A stretch of 64,000 nucleotides of DNA from Heterobilharzia americana (taxonomy: Eukaryota > Platyhelminthes > Trematoda > Strigeidida > Schistosomatidae). The DNA lies in contig OX104128.1 in assembly GCA_944470555.2 (NCBI GenBank), forward strand, positions 46,855,920 through 46,919,919. Direction: 5' to 3'. Both the position numbers and the translations under genes were made by a program. Position 1 is the stretch's first letter, and every line of letters starts with the position of its first letter. The notes below the pieces were generated by a model. The model had not been told where the DNA came from. It did no database searches and was given only the letters and a program-made list of their open reading frames with translations. Below are positions 50,209 through 63,199 of this stretch, one piece after another.

Positions 50209-52329
50209 AAAACCTATGTGTTTATTCAACTTTATTCAGTACCCAGTTACATTAAGATTGGTCTACAAATAATAATTACTTCTTAAACAAAATCAGTTGG
50301 TTTTACTAATGAAAAAGGATATCAGTGAGGCTGTATATTAGTTAGAATCTTTAAGTCAAGCTGAATGGGTCTTTGCGTTGACTAAAAATAACAGGATACT
50401 ATATGAATGCAAATTAGTTTGAGTTTACCAGAGGAATAACAAGAATATAAGATTAGCACCATGCACTTTTTCGATTATATTTCACTTTAGTAATCACTTA
50501 TCTCCAATTTCTCGAGTTTATACCTCATACTACAAAACCATTATCATACTAACCACCCAAATAACCAAAGGTCGAAGTGCATAAATTTTCAAGGCTGGGA
50601 TTTCATTTAAAGAATTATCTTATTAAATGAATAAATATTGGGTTCCTAATAATATCTTTGAGTTCACATTCTGATCACATAATCAAGGTGGCCGTAAACA
50701 TTTCAGCTGATGATGCAATAGCACTGAAAAACTTCCGATTTCAGTTTAGTACCGTATAAATACGTTACTTTTTAGAACATAATATATGTGGTAATTCACC
50801 AGAAATTAACTCATCTTCGTATTACTTTTCAGGGTTCCCATATAGTGACTCAAAACAAGCCATATGTGGCACGAAATCGGTCTTGGATATCTCAGCTAAA
50901 GCAATCTTCCAATGCGTACTAGGTATGTATTAGTATATGTTACAACTAATCACCAGGCACTTTGGCTTCCTTCAACTAAACTCTGACTACGTGATTTTTA
51001 TCCAAAACCCACATTCACAAACCGCTAGTAGATATTTTTATGATTGTATCTGTTTCTTAATTTAGTTTCAAAGTTTTCATGTGTGAATAAACTGATGTTT
51101 CATCGAACAAAATGACTAATACCAATAAAATCCAGATGAAAGACGGCACTGCTGACGAGACATCATGAAATACCTTCATAAACCTTATATGCCGTATCAT
51201 AAGGTATGTGTGAAAATAGAAAATGAAACAAGGCATAGTTTCATTTCCTTATAATGAAAACCTGGCTAGTAAAGCAACTGTTTTACTGAGTAATATCACT
51301 TTAATTAACAGATTTCGTGAAGCTAACAAGTTAATTTTATTTTCTTCTGTTATATACTGTATGCTCAACGTTTAGTTTATTAATATATCCAGACACCGTA
51401 TTTCTAATTTAGTTGGAGACACCTGCTCAATACTTATTTTTGTCTGAGCTTACAGTGATTAAGCCAACGTCGAAAATAAATTCTGAACTTCTGTTCACAT
51501 AAGCTCTCTACAGCTTGAAATAAAATAAGCATTTATTCAATGCATAGAAATTTTATCTAAAAATATAATTTTCGTTCATCTTCATTTTACGTTGATCACA
51601 CAGATATATGTATATACATGACTTGAAAAATCTGTAGAAGAGCTTATCAAAATTGTAATAATGCTGGATTCCTATATGTTATATTTCTTAGTTTCAAATA
51701 AATCAAAACAATTATGAATATTATGGCGAATGTATGCTATAAACTGCTATCTTCGTAATCAGTTTACGCACCAAGTAAGGAACAGGCACATGGTAAAGCC
51801 ACATCATTGAGTGTTGAATAAATGAACATTTCAATACCTTAAATGTTTTTTTATATCTAACTGATTTCACTGGCAATAAAGTGATTTTTATATACTTTTT
51901 ACTGTATCGCAAATTTCTCCAGATTTGTACAAGATACATCCATCAGTTCCTGCACTTTCAAACTATATTGTTTACATATCTATCATTGGATAAAGCACAA
52001 AACAACAGTTCTTGATAACAGTATATAGAGTGATAATACTGGATTTTTTCAAAAGATAAATAGGCATATAATGCATTAAGATCCCTTAGTAGATCTAGAA
52101 AAGGCAAGAAGGACAAGATTTGTAGAGCAGAATGTCACCTGTTTATTTCACGAACACTTCTCAAATTCATATAGTACAGAAGAATAATGCTTATTAACAT
52201 GTAATATACTTTAAAATTAGGAAATCAATAATAATAATAGTCGTTGAAATTGCCCGAAATCTGGATAAAACGGTTAATACTCCTTAAAAAAAGGTGTCCA
52301 GTTCCAATTCGATAACAAGCTTTATAGGT
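50209..52329. other. AT-rich non-coding stretch
   Basis: Nothing recognised beyond short chance frames. Confidence 0.4.
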
Positions 52330-53590
52330 AGATTAATCGACTAGCCATGAGTACACCTCTAGAACGTGACCTAGTAAATATATTTACGGATTATCATTAA
52401 CAGACGCGCCTGATTCCACTCATCAGAGGAACAACCTACTACCAAAGGTACATTGATGACAAATTTTTTGTAGTGATGATGAAACAGGCAACTGTGCTGT
52501 TTGACAAGCTCGACGGGGCACATCCCATCACTAATTCTACAATGGAATATGAGCATGAAAAGGACTTGAGGTTTCTGGACCTCAACGTGAAAAGAGGAAA
52601 TTATGATACTGTAACGCACTTGAAACCTTACTCATTCATCTTTCAGTTTCGATGTCTAGACTGCCTCACATCTTCGTTGTAGAGCTCTACCGTTATACTT
52701 TATTATTAAATGTAAGTACGTCCTGTGTACTTGCTGTGTCGTTGGCTCACGACTTTTTTAGTCCCCTTTCTCCTTCCAAATTCTAGTAGTTACCAATAGA
52801 CTTACACCGCTCTACGCGCTCACTGCAACAACGTATCTACCTGAATGCCTACCTACAGACTACATGAAAACGTATCAACAGCTGGTCGTTACAGCACAAA
52901 TGAAAAGGCTACACAGAGAAAAGGTACATGAACTGAATGATGCATCAACTATAACAGTTTCTTTTCTACCAGCTACAAGTGTAATCTAGTTAAAACACTA
53001 CAGCAGAGCTAGGAACTTATACTCTGCGGACGGACTGCAGGAAGAACTAAACGTAACTGAAAAGCGTCTTAGAGAGAATAAATACCCTGAGAGATTTATT
53101 AAGAAACAAGCGAGAGAATAAATTGCGAGAACTTAGTACCCAAGTAGTGAAATGAAGGTTTTCATCACCTTAAATTCAAAGAAGATGCAATTTACAAGAG
53201 AATAGACACAGGCATTAAAGTACCACTCAGCAGACACTTTCTTGCAGCCAAACTTTTATGAGTATACAATACTACATGCTCATTGAACCCGTTCAGAATG
53301 GATGAATACCCTGCTCATTTTATCTCCAAATCTGTATGAATTTACGTGCACATGTGTTTGCAAATGCACTTAAAGGACAAGTTAGCTGAGCATATCCTCA
53401 AGAATCTATGCCTGGAAGGAAGATTTTTAACCAGTGCAGTTCCCAGATACTTCGTAGACACAAAACATAATGTTAAAAAACTTAGTAGTTTTAAAGCAAG
53501 AAACATACAGAAAGTGTCTAGATTACTGAGCTTCAAGGAAGCGATTAATATAAAAAATTTTCAACCTGACCTCCGTATATAGAAGGGGAG
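52330..53590 (+). mobile_element. Penelope-like retroelement relic 1 (RT plus GIY-YIG remnants)
   Basis: Pieces occur in the order expected for a Penelope-like element protein. LAMSTPLERDLVNIF (about 52345-52390) corresponds to the conserved AMGSPL..ANIF block. YYQRYIDD (about 52436-52459) is the RT active site with both aspartates. Then FDKLDGAHPI and LRFLDLNV (the LPFLDV block) at 52498-52590. Thumb-like RARNLYSADGL and LRENKYPERFI follow at about 53008-53105, then FKEDAIYKRID and FLAAKLL. A GIY-YIG-like part (HMCLQMHLKDKLAEHI) and its tail VDTKHNV with EAINIKNFQPDLRI lie in 53346-53582. Stops and frame changes, with about 350 poorly conserved bases after 52630, show it is dead. The start is a guess: the N-terminal RT part is missing or unrecognisable. 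Confidence 0.8.
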
Positions 53591-55325
53591 TATGTGTGAT
53601 AACTATGATATGATCTTGTTCCATTTCAATCACATAACTCTTTAACCTACTCAACTATTGTTATCTAGAATTTATTGTTCCTTTCTTACATCTCTTACCT
53701 CTGTGAAATTAGTTCTCTTACATACCAAATAGATTATCAGTGATTTGAATGTACTGCTTAGGATTATTGGTTCCCAAGTTTTATTGTATTTTATGGACTT
53801 ATAAACATTCTTCCTTTAGACCACCTGCAGCTGAGGAGTATTTGTGAGCTAGAAGAATGACATTTTATTCTTCAAACCTCCCCTTTTATTTCTCTGTCCA
53901 AGTAGGCGTATGATGAAGAAACAACCGAGTATTTATTTCAACAGCAGACGTTGGGATCACAACTAGAACAATCGCCTGATCCCCAGACATAATTATCGCT
54001 GGCTTTGTTTATGTGAGTAATGACGATGGTCTGAAATATGATGTTCACAAGATTATAATAAACCAGTCATTCAGAAGTGTACATGAAATTGGTAATAAGT
54101 GAATTCCTTCGACCGCTCATATATACATAACTTTTTGACTTTTGAGTTCATAACTGAGTCAACTGATCATTAGATATACCTCAGTATATGCAAGTGAATT
54201 TCAAAAACACATAAAGCAACTCAAAATATGTTTGCTTCACAATATAATTAATGCATGATAATGATTAATTTTACGTTATGTTTAAGAGTGACTGCCGAGA
54301 TTTGTGAACTGATTTTAATATATCACTATTGATCTCCAAATAATATACTGATATGAGTAAAGTATCTAGTTAGGATGTAGCAACTTGATGAAGTTCTTCC
54401 ATCCGCTCGAAGTCTTAAGTATATCAACTAACGATTTCACATTGCCCTTTTTAAATACCTTTCTATATATCTATCAGTATTTAAAGTTTCTATGGATTCC
54501 AAAAAGTTCACATAAATTCATCTGGAGACAAATGAAATCAGAAAAGATGCAAAACGTCGGTGTGCCTGTCAGTGATGGTTAATTAGGTTCACACATCACT
54601 GTTGGCTTCAAGTTTTTCACAGTCTTCCCTACTTAAATATTGGTATTTGATTTTCAAAAATGTCAAGGTCTTACACGCACTGATAATTTAAATGATGTAT
54701 GAGATAGCTCATTTACATTACTGTTCTACGGTGTACTTTGTTATTAGGCTAACTGAATGCGAAGTTGTACTTTCAGACAGGTTTGGTAACAAACAGTCCA
54801 GTTCATTCCCTTTGTAAATGACGTTTCATCCCGAATTCATCTCTATACCTTAACACTACAACTCTGTGTATAATGTTTTAAAAACTATAATCTACAGCTC
54901 CTTACACACAGTAAGGTTTGTTTTATTATAACCCCTAAGCATCCAGGTCATATGTCGAAAAGTATTCTAGTGATAACTTGGTGCTCTTAATTTCCGGGGA
55001 CAATGGTTGTCTGAATATTAAAAACAACCTACACATATTGGATTATCTTCATTATTAGGAAATATTAACCTACTGGTATAAAATAAGCAGTATATATGTG
55101 ATGAAAATTTATTCGAAAGTTCAGCTTTATTTTAGCAACCTATTTTAAGCTTGTTACTACAGTTTTGTCATCGTAATGCATTAAATAAGGTCAGATTCAA
55201 GTTTGATAGCACTGAACTATACATAAACTCTTCGCAAGGATTTCTGTGAAAGCTGCAATCATTACAATATATTATAATTATCCAGCCTTTTATGTATACA
55301 TTTCCTCATATCTAGCGTGAGGATT
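53591..55325. other. AT-rich non-coding stretch, probably including the Penelope 3' region
   Basis: The first 300 bases after relic 1 are T-rich and may be its 3' untranslated part. No gene is seen in the remainder. Confidence 0.4.
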
Positions 55326-55347
55326 TATTATTATTATCATTATTATT

Positions 55348-55378
<31 letters not shown>
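55326..55378 (-). repeat. ATT/ATC-rich microsatellite, 3' tail of RTE copy E
   Basis: Interrupted TTA/TTATCA repeats lie directly at the 3' end of copy E. On the element's own strand this is a TAATAATGA-like tail, as RTE-clade LINEs typically carry. Confidence 0.8.
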
Positions 55379-58300
55379 GTCCATTGGGTTCCTAATGGAA
55401 CATAGGGCTTCAGTAGCACGTCTCCAGTGAACTCTGTTCTCTGAGATCTTTTGAACCTGGCTCCACAACTGCCCACAAGCTCTCATTTCCTCCTCGCACG
55501 ATCTCCTCCATGTCACCCTCAAATCGGACGACCAACTTGTCGCTTCCCATAGGGGTTCCACTCGAGGGCCTGACGCGTAAAGTTCCCAGTCGGCCTTCTC
55601 AGTGTATGCCCAATCCATCTCCACTTCCTTCCAGTGCATTTCTGTTGGGTGATAGCTTCTTGGTTGGCTCGTTCCCAGAGCTCCTTGTTGCTTATTCTTA
55701 TTATTCTCGCCTTCTGATCTTCAGTAACGAGCCAGCGTAGGCAGTTGTTGATGAATGTCTGTAGTTTGTTGGAAATCCCTTTCGTAACGAGCCAAGTCTC
55801 TGAACCATACAGAAGCACTGACTTGACGTTGCTGTTTAAAATCCGGATCTTGTTCCACATGCTGAGTGCAGATGATCTCCACACTGGTTTCAGGCTAATG
55901 AACACCTGTCTTGCTTTTCCGATTCCGACTTTGACATCCTCATCTGTGCCACCTGTAGTTGAAACAGTGCTTCCTAGATAGGTGAAGAAGGTTACTTCCT
56001 TTAAGTTTCTCCCGTTCATGGTGACTGGAGTTTGTTGTTGGAGTTGTTGATGCGGTATCTTCATCACCTCTGTCTTCTCTATATTCACTTGAAGTCCCGT
56101 CTTCGCTGTTCTGCCCTGCCTCTTCTGTCAACTTATTAGTTTTGCCTGTAGATCATCAAGTTTGTGTGACATCAGACACAAGTCATCATCGGCGAAATCC
56201 AGATCTAGGTTCTTTTCCGCAGTCCAGCCTATCCTTTTCTTCTCGCTCCCCACTGTTTGCTGCATGATCCAGTCCACCATAATCAGGAATATCATGGTGG
56301 ATAGTAGGCAACCTTGTTTCATATAGTTGTTGAATGAGATTGATAAAGGTTTGTGGTATTCCGTAGCACTGAGGCAGTTTCCAAATTACCTCTCGGTCGA
56401 CGCTGTCAAAGTCCTTCTCAAAGTCAATTAAGTTGAGTTGAAGATCCTGTTGGCTGCCATTCTATACTCTGTCCTATGATGATGCATAGCATAACGTTGC
56501 AATTTGGTCTGCATATTATTTGTACTTCCTGAATTCAGCCTGCCTGTTCCGGTCGCAGTTTTGAATTGTGCACATCCTTTAGCCTCGCCAGGATGATGCG
56601 GTTTAATATTTTGCTTGCTCTGGGTGGGCAGGAGAGTGATCCCGCGCCAGTTCTTGCAAACACTGAGGTCGCTCTTCTTTGGAAGTTTGACAAGGTGACC
56701 CTTCTTCCAATCGCCAGGTACCTTCTCTTCCTTCCACACCTTCTACAATAGTGGTGTGGTGTGAGCATGTCCGCTGTTGTCTTTGCGTCTGTTTCCAGTG
56801 CTTCTGGCGGGATCCCATCTGGTCCTGCTGCTTTCCCGCATTTCAGTAGCTTTATTGCGTCCAGAACTTCCATTTTTTGGAGGATTTATGTTCACTTGTA
56901 GTTCATCGGCTGGACTGTAGATGGTATTTCTGGACGAAGTGCAGGTGGTGGTCGCTTCAAGAGCTTCTTGAAGTGGTCAGCCCACTGTTTCCTTTGTTTC
57001 TCTTCTTTCGTAACTAAATTTCTGTCATCACCTCTATTGGTTTCATCTGCGTTGATCTCTTCCTTCCCAGATAGCAACCTGGTTATTTGATACAATATTG
57101 TCAGGTCTCTGTCTCTCCTACCTGCAGCCTGTTCTGCTTCACTTGCCAGTGTGTCGTAGAAGTGCCTTTTGTCTTTCCGTGCACTCTTCTTCACTTCTTT
57201 GTCCAGTGTTTTATACATTGTACTCAGTTCCTCTTGTCGTTGAGCATCCTTGCACTGGTTTATCTTCTGCTTCACCATCCTCCTCTCCTGTCCTCTATCA
57301 GCTTCCATGTATCCATCGAGATCCAATCGATTCCTTATCTTCTTTCTTCTTCCTTCCTAATACTGTTGTGCAGGTTTCTTTCCACATAGCTTTCAAAGAC
57401 TTCCAGTGTTCTTCCACACAGGTTTCTTCAGGGAAGTTGCTTGATATCTCCCATTTTGTCTTGATAACTGGCTGCCGTGAAGATGTTCTCTGTAGTTTCG
57501 TGCTTCAGTTTCTGCTCTCAGTGTTCAACTTGAACTGTGGTATATCACCAATTTCCTTGAAGGCTTTCAACTTGATTTGGAGGGTTCCTTGCACTAGATG
57601 GTGGTCTGAACCTACATCTGCTCCTCTTCTTGACCTTGTGTTCAGTAGACTGCGTCTCCACTTTCTTGAGATTGAGATGGAGTCGATATGATTTTTAGTG
57701 TGTCCTGTGGTCTGGTGAAATCCATGTGGCTTTGTGGATATCCTTGTGCTTGAACACACTACTTCCAATCACCAACCAAATCGTTGAATGTACAGAATTC
57801 TGCAAATAATTCTCCATTCTCATTCATCATTTCACCTAGCGCTTCTCGACCGACGGTTGGTTCTCTTCTTGTGTTGTCCACTCCTAGTTTGACATTCATG
57901 TCGCCCATTAGAATTTTGATATCGTCAACTGAGGTCTTGCCCAGTGCTGATTGACGTTCTCTGTAGAATTCCTCCTTTTTCTCTTGCTCTGCATTATTTG
58001 TAGGTGCGTAGCATTCTATGATTGTGGCTTTCCTTCCTTTTGAGTTGAATCTTGCTGTCATGATCCTGATCCTGGAGGAAGAGATTGGTTCCCATTGCAT
58101 GAGAGCCTTCGATAATGTTGTGAACATCATGATAGCCACTCGAAAACTCAGTGTACTCGTGGTTGTCTTCTGGGTAAGAATATTGGAGTAGATTATTGAC
58201 TCCATAGTTGACAGTTTGGAAAGTTTTCTCCCATTCCGTCTCCAGATTCCTCGCAGATCTCTAGCACTTATATCCCATATCTTCTCATTTCTTTTGCGAT

Positions 58301-58600
58301 CTGGGCAGCCTAACTATCTTCAAACGTCATGCGGATATTCCATGTCTCTATGTTTACTTTTGCTTTCATGGAGAGAATTGAAGACATATAGGCCAATTTG
58401 CTTCCCGAAGGCTTTCACTAACCGGCGTCATTTCGCCTCCCTGATTCCAGTGGGGAATAAGTTTATTTTCATTTTTTATATTTTCTTTGTGCTTTGAAGT
58501 TTTTTTAGCGGCTGGATTGGTTTTACGGGGTAGGATTGCTAGTCCTACGCTCAACCTCCCCTCCTTATCTAAACTTAGGACCGGCTAGTAAACCAGTGAA
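55379..58600 (-). mobile_element. RTE-clade LINE copy E, near full length but broken
   Basis: The most complete element, about 3.2 kb, read on the minus strand. The 5' leader is 58600-58360. Endonuclease: 58350-57505, with ECYAPTNNAEQE, MGDMNVKLG, GENGELFAEFC-like sequence, HKATW and SDHHL. Linker: 57326-56892. RT: AAGPDGIPPEAL (near 56820), DWKKGHLVKLPKKSDLS (near 56700), catalytic DFEKDFDSVDR (near 56410) and FADDDLCLMSH (FADD at 56185-56196). C-terminal domain: 56088-55519, with FTYLGSTVSTTGG, LLYGSETW and KWRWIGHTLRRPTG, then the out-of-frame tail ending SIRNP. It copies its own RNA at nicked chromosomal DNA when intact. At least five frame changes or stops make this copy dead. It runs opposite to the two Penelope relics that flank it. 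Confidence 0.92.
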
Positions 58601-59029
58601 CTAGTAAACTAGGTGAGGTTTAACCCTCTCATGGTTTCTGGTATTTCTTATGTGTTGATAGATTGGTCAATGTCAATACATCCACTAAATTCTGACTAAC
58701 CTTAGTGCCAAACTTCTAAAATGTGAAAAGCCTCAGTGATAACATTCGTCGAATAAGCTGATGTCATTTAAACTCCTGTTATTGTGTAAGTTTCATACAA
58801 CCTAAATTAATAAGTAAATAATCATCGAAACAAATTTCAACATTCTCTTTTAAGGTGTCTTTATTCACTGATCAGCATTTTGAAGACCAAAATTAACATT
58901 TCAGTTCAGAATATAATGAAATTCATACATTCACCAAGGATTTAAAGCCTCAGAAATTCGATATCTTTTAGTGGTGCGGTGGTTGACATGTTTGATATAT
59001 AGAGCATTAGGTCGACATATCATAATTCT
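58601..59029. other. AT-rich non-coding stretch
   Basis: It lies between the 5' end of RTE copy E and the start of Penelope relic 2. Nothing recognised. The exact 5' end of copy E is uncertain by about 50 bases. Confidence 0.4.
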
Positions 59030-59960
59030 TCATGATAGTGAACAAACCGAGGACTTTACAGCTGCTTTGGACCGCTAAATTTATTTCCATCTGACAAATT
59101 CAGCCCAGATTTTGCATTTAACAGGAGATAATTACGAGCTTCATTTTGTAGATGAAATTGGACTTGCCTTCCTTTGAGTCTTTTGGTCAGCATAACATGG
59201 AATGCAGATATTTTGAAGGTAACGAAACCACAGTGATTCCGGAAGCATTCTTTTTTTTGCAGTAATCAAGAAGTTCATCACGTATGGTAAGAAAGTTCAT
59301 CGGTTCGCTTCTGAAAATGATTTTTTTAGTTGACGGCGAAATCAACAAACATGTACTGTTGAAATTGCTTCGACTGCCATTCTTTTGAAAGGCAGCTTTG
59401 TAAATCTTTTTCTTTTTTTCTCATTAAGGCTGATTTATCAGTATGTTCCAATTTTTTTGGAAATGTATTTGTGCACGAGTGATTTACTATGTTCATGCAT
59501 CGCTACTATTTTTGTAGAGAATATGATCAGTGCTAGTTGATCTTCTATTTATTTGAATATAAATTATTTTCGAAATGTCCTTGCCTATCAGAACACGTAA
59601 AAATGGGAGCGCGTAGTTAACTTACTTTTCAGTTGTGAGTTCTGTATCGTCCAAAAAGATTAGCTCCCAAGTACATTCTACTTCGTTTCTTTAAACAATG
59701 AAAAACGTAATATGATGAAACGAAATGCATTCGATGTTCTATCCTTAAAAATCTAATCGATTCTGACCATTCAGCTGGCCTCAACAATGATTTTAAGTTT
59801 GTCTGTCGATTTCGCTCAAACATCTCACGTTTTCTTCGTCTTCAACATGTAAAACCAACAGACGCTTTGGCTAGCCTTGAACTGAAGCATGACCCTTGTA
59901 TGAGAAAGAAGTTAGAACAGTCTTTGTCTCTACCTTGGTCTCAACTTAATTTGGTTTCAG
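59030..59960 (+). mobile_element. Penelope-like retroelement relic 2 (C-terminal half)
   Basis: A second, more decayed Penelope-like copy on the same strand as relic 1. TEDFTAALDR with LHFVDEIGLAFL (59050-59180) matches the RT block that ends in LPFLDV. After about 350 unreadable bases, the C-terminal region reads LIDSDHSAGLNNDFKFVCRF, then SRFLRLQHVKPTDALASLEL, and ends DPCMRKKLEQSLSLPW (to about 59938), the usual LCVQKK..LPW-type end of Penelope proteins downstream of GIY-YIG. No intact frame spans it. The call rests on the order of these blocks and on the C-terminal signature. Confidence 0.65.
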
Positions 59961-60420
59961 TTTGTTTCGTCTTCATTTTGCCTTTTCAACTTTCACCTTT
60001 GTTAATTTAATCTTTGTACTATTATATCGTCACTATTGTTTTTATTTTTACGCTTTAAGTTTCTGGTGTTACTTCATTCAGTCTTCCGAATAACTGCAAC
60101 TTTGAACAAGATATTTTCATTTTATCCCAGTTAACTTACTTAATTCATATTACCCGAATACTTTGATTGTTTATTAGTTTTATTATGTTTTCACCCCTAC
60201 TGTATTGTGTATACACTTTATAAACGATTTAAAAAATCTTATGTAGCCCCTTTTTGTAATCATTTAACCTTCACATCGTCAACCAGCAACATTATTACGA
60301 TTATAACCACCAGTATTGTTATCTCAATCTCCCACTACTTAAGTTTAACCTTCCTGACACATTTCAATCGTTAAATATCACATACATAATGTTGTTAAAG
60401 TAAATTCATTTTTTCTACTT
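59961..60420 (+). other. T-rich stretch, probable 3' region of Penelope relic 2
   Basis: Pyrimidine-rich sequence with no open frame of note, directly after the LPW-type end. Its end point is not defined. Confidence 0.3.
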
Positions 60421-63199
60421 AGAAATCCGTGTCCAGAGGTTGAAAAAGTGGTCACAGGATTATACCAAGTTCTCCAGATTTCTGATCATTTCGTTTCACT
60501 TGTTGCACACTAAATTTATACGAAACCAAATAAATGTTCTTGGTGAGGTGCTTAGTTGATGCAGTTTCTGTCTACTGTAATAAAAGAGGTGAACGGACTT
60601 ATTCAATTTTGTATGTCTTGTTCTGTAAGCTATGCTACTCTCACAAGCCTATTTTAGGTCTGACCGTCAAACTTTGAATACAGTTTTCTGAATTTAGTTG
60701 GAATTCATTTCTGTCCACGAGTCTTCCTTTTGTGTTCGTTCATACAATAGTTGTCAGATATAACCGTAGAAATGTTCTTTTTCTGTTTAAACTTCCAAAC
60801 AACCCTGTCCTCCCTAGCGAATAGCTGAGCTTGACTATTCTTTCATCTCACTTGCTGGTTCTTCTGTAGAAGAGAAATTCGAGTGATGCATTAGCTGTAC
60901 GCAAAACTTATCCTGGTTCACCATGAACACCTATAAACTATCTACATTTTAAAAATTCTACCTGGTAATCGGAGGTGCCTACAAAGAATGTCGCTTAATT
61001 TCATGCATTGAGACTGTATTCTGAGTTAATAAATAAGCCAGCTTTTAAGTCAACTTTTCAGATGTACATAAAAGAAATGAATTATGCGTTGACGAGTTTA
61101 TCTTCCGCTGACATGTAAGCTTGGGTCCATATATCGCACAACGCTAATTTTCCTTCATATCACAGTTAGCTCTTCTGAGTTTTCAGAGAATTTTGGATCA
61201 CAGAAAATGTGTGACGTAGATTAGAGTTTAAGGCAACTGTGACTTATCATTCAAATTGTGAAATTTGGCTTCAAGATTGTGGTTGGCATATAGATGAGTC
61301 AACGCTAATAAATGCTGATATGCTGTTATTCTAAACAGCCTTCGGTAGTAGGAGTGTTCAACTTCTATTTTTTTCTAAAGTGGTGGATAGGCTACATTTA
61401 TTACAAAATGAAGAAGAAAGCATGTAACCAGATGCTGTGCTGTCTGTATTCATTTATTTTTTGGATAAACTTCCAATATAATTCAAACACGGTATGTAAT
61501 AGTAATTTATGATGTATAAACCAGGTGTATCCGGTTATCTGCATAGTCTATATGCATAGTTGTATGTACCACTTCGTAAAACCCTCCTACTGTGCATAAG
61601 TCCAAAGAGAACAGTTGATATTACTTAGTTATCACGAATAAACACATTCATATATAAAAATCAACCATGACAAAAGTCAAGATCAAATGATAAAACAACT
61701 GAATTTTTATCTAGGAAAGCTTTTTCTGTAGTTGAAAATATCCTTAAGATTGCAAATAAAAGACAATAAAAATGACAGCAGGTATTTATCTAGCATTTGA
61801 AAACACTTGGTTCCACTTAGTTCACAACCTACAAGTCAGGAAGTATCTTGAAACAGGTGATAATGTCTTTATAATAAGCTGATGCAAATCAGCAGCAAAA
61901 CAAAACAATCACAACACAAAATTTAAATTGCAGATTTTGAAAGTGGGGTTACATTAGTAGTATATTTATTACTTGTTTATTTCTCCTTTCGTCCAATTTT
62001 TCAGGTGTTAGATAAAAATTGTATACTCTATGCGATATGTGGTATTTTGTTGTCATAATTCATGAATTGTAGATTATTCAGAATCTAAGCTTCATAGTCA
62101 TACATTATGAAAATATCTTAGAGTTCTGTTTTTCTTGTTTCAATTACAGAGTGCCTGCAGCATTTTTAGTCTGCGGTTTCCTCTCACTGAGCTCTATTTT
62201 ACCTGTACTCAAAAGTTTGTTGTTTATTTGTTGTAAAACTGTACCGTCTTAGGGAATTTCAAAGTCGCTATTCAGTTGAAATATCACAGCTAAGAAACAC
62301 TGCCATAAATATCTGAATGGGAATTTTCTTCGATTTTTATTGCCTTTTCAATCAAATGGAATTTTTTCGAGTGGATTTCAATTTATTTATTACTAAGCGT
62401 TTTTTGGACGTGCTTACTTGATTTTGACATTTTTAGACGCCAACCGCTAGTTTTTCGTAATTTTATAATACTCACAAGTGTGAGACCAAAACGGAACACG
62501 ATAGTGCAGCCAGTTTGGCCAAGGGTTAGTATATATCCTTTTGCCATCAAAGTGCAAACATGTTATAATTTAAGATATTTGTGCACAGTTGCTGAAGATC
62601 AGTCAGTGCATATCTGGAGGGTTTCAGCGTAGATTACATTTAAGGATAGGTTTTTATTCTTCGCTATTATAGCTGAGGCCAGGCTTCAACAACTTTCAAG
62701 AATCTGCAGTGTTCGTAAAAGTAAGAATGCAAAAACATTCTCATTTTTACCACTGGTTTCTATCATCTAGAATTTAAATCATAGCCCGAGTTTTTTATAA
62801 CTACGATTTCTTTTCTTTGGGAAGAAATCAGGTGGAGAACAATGGAATCTAACGTATTCAGTTTCTGCCTCAAATGCCTCCTGTGATTTCTCATAAATAT
62901 ACAGAAAATTGGTAAGAGAAGCACTACCTCACTGATAGTCCAATATGATAAGTGGTGGTAGTCGGATGCGGCAGGTACTTGGGAGTTAAAAGTCTGGTAT
63001 GATTCCTGGGAAGGCCCCTGTGTTTTCGAAGAAGTCCATGGATTGCCACACTTACCAAGAAAATTTTACACACTTTTTTCTGCTTCCTTTTTGCTGATTT
63101 TCATAACATACCTAATCGCCAAGAACAGATTGCTCAATGATTTATCACTCATCTATTTGCTGCTGTAGGATACTGGTGATAAAATATTTTTAATTTCAA
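60421..63199. other. AT-rich non-coding stretch
   Basis: No gene recognised. Around 62950-63015 there are faint box A/box B-like strings, but not enough to call a SINE. Confidence 0.4.

Noticed and set aside
53826..53860. 'cagctgaggagtatttg' as another hammerhead core after Penelope relic 1
   Set aside because: CUGAGGA is present but no stem II pairing and no GAAA box follow at the right distance.
57098..57691. 197-codon open frame on the + strand, one of the longest in the window
   Set aside because: It is antisense to the endonuclease/RT linker of RTE copy E, with cysteine/serine/leucine-rich composition as expected for a shadow frame.
62950..63015. Faint box A and box B strings
   Set aside because: Too few matching bases and no downstream repeat to support a SINE.
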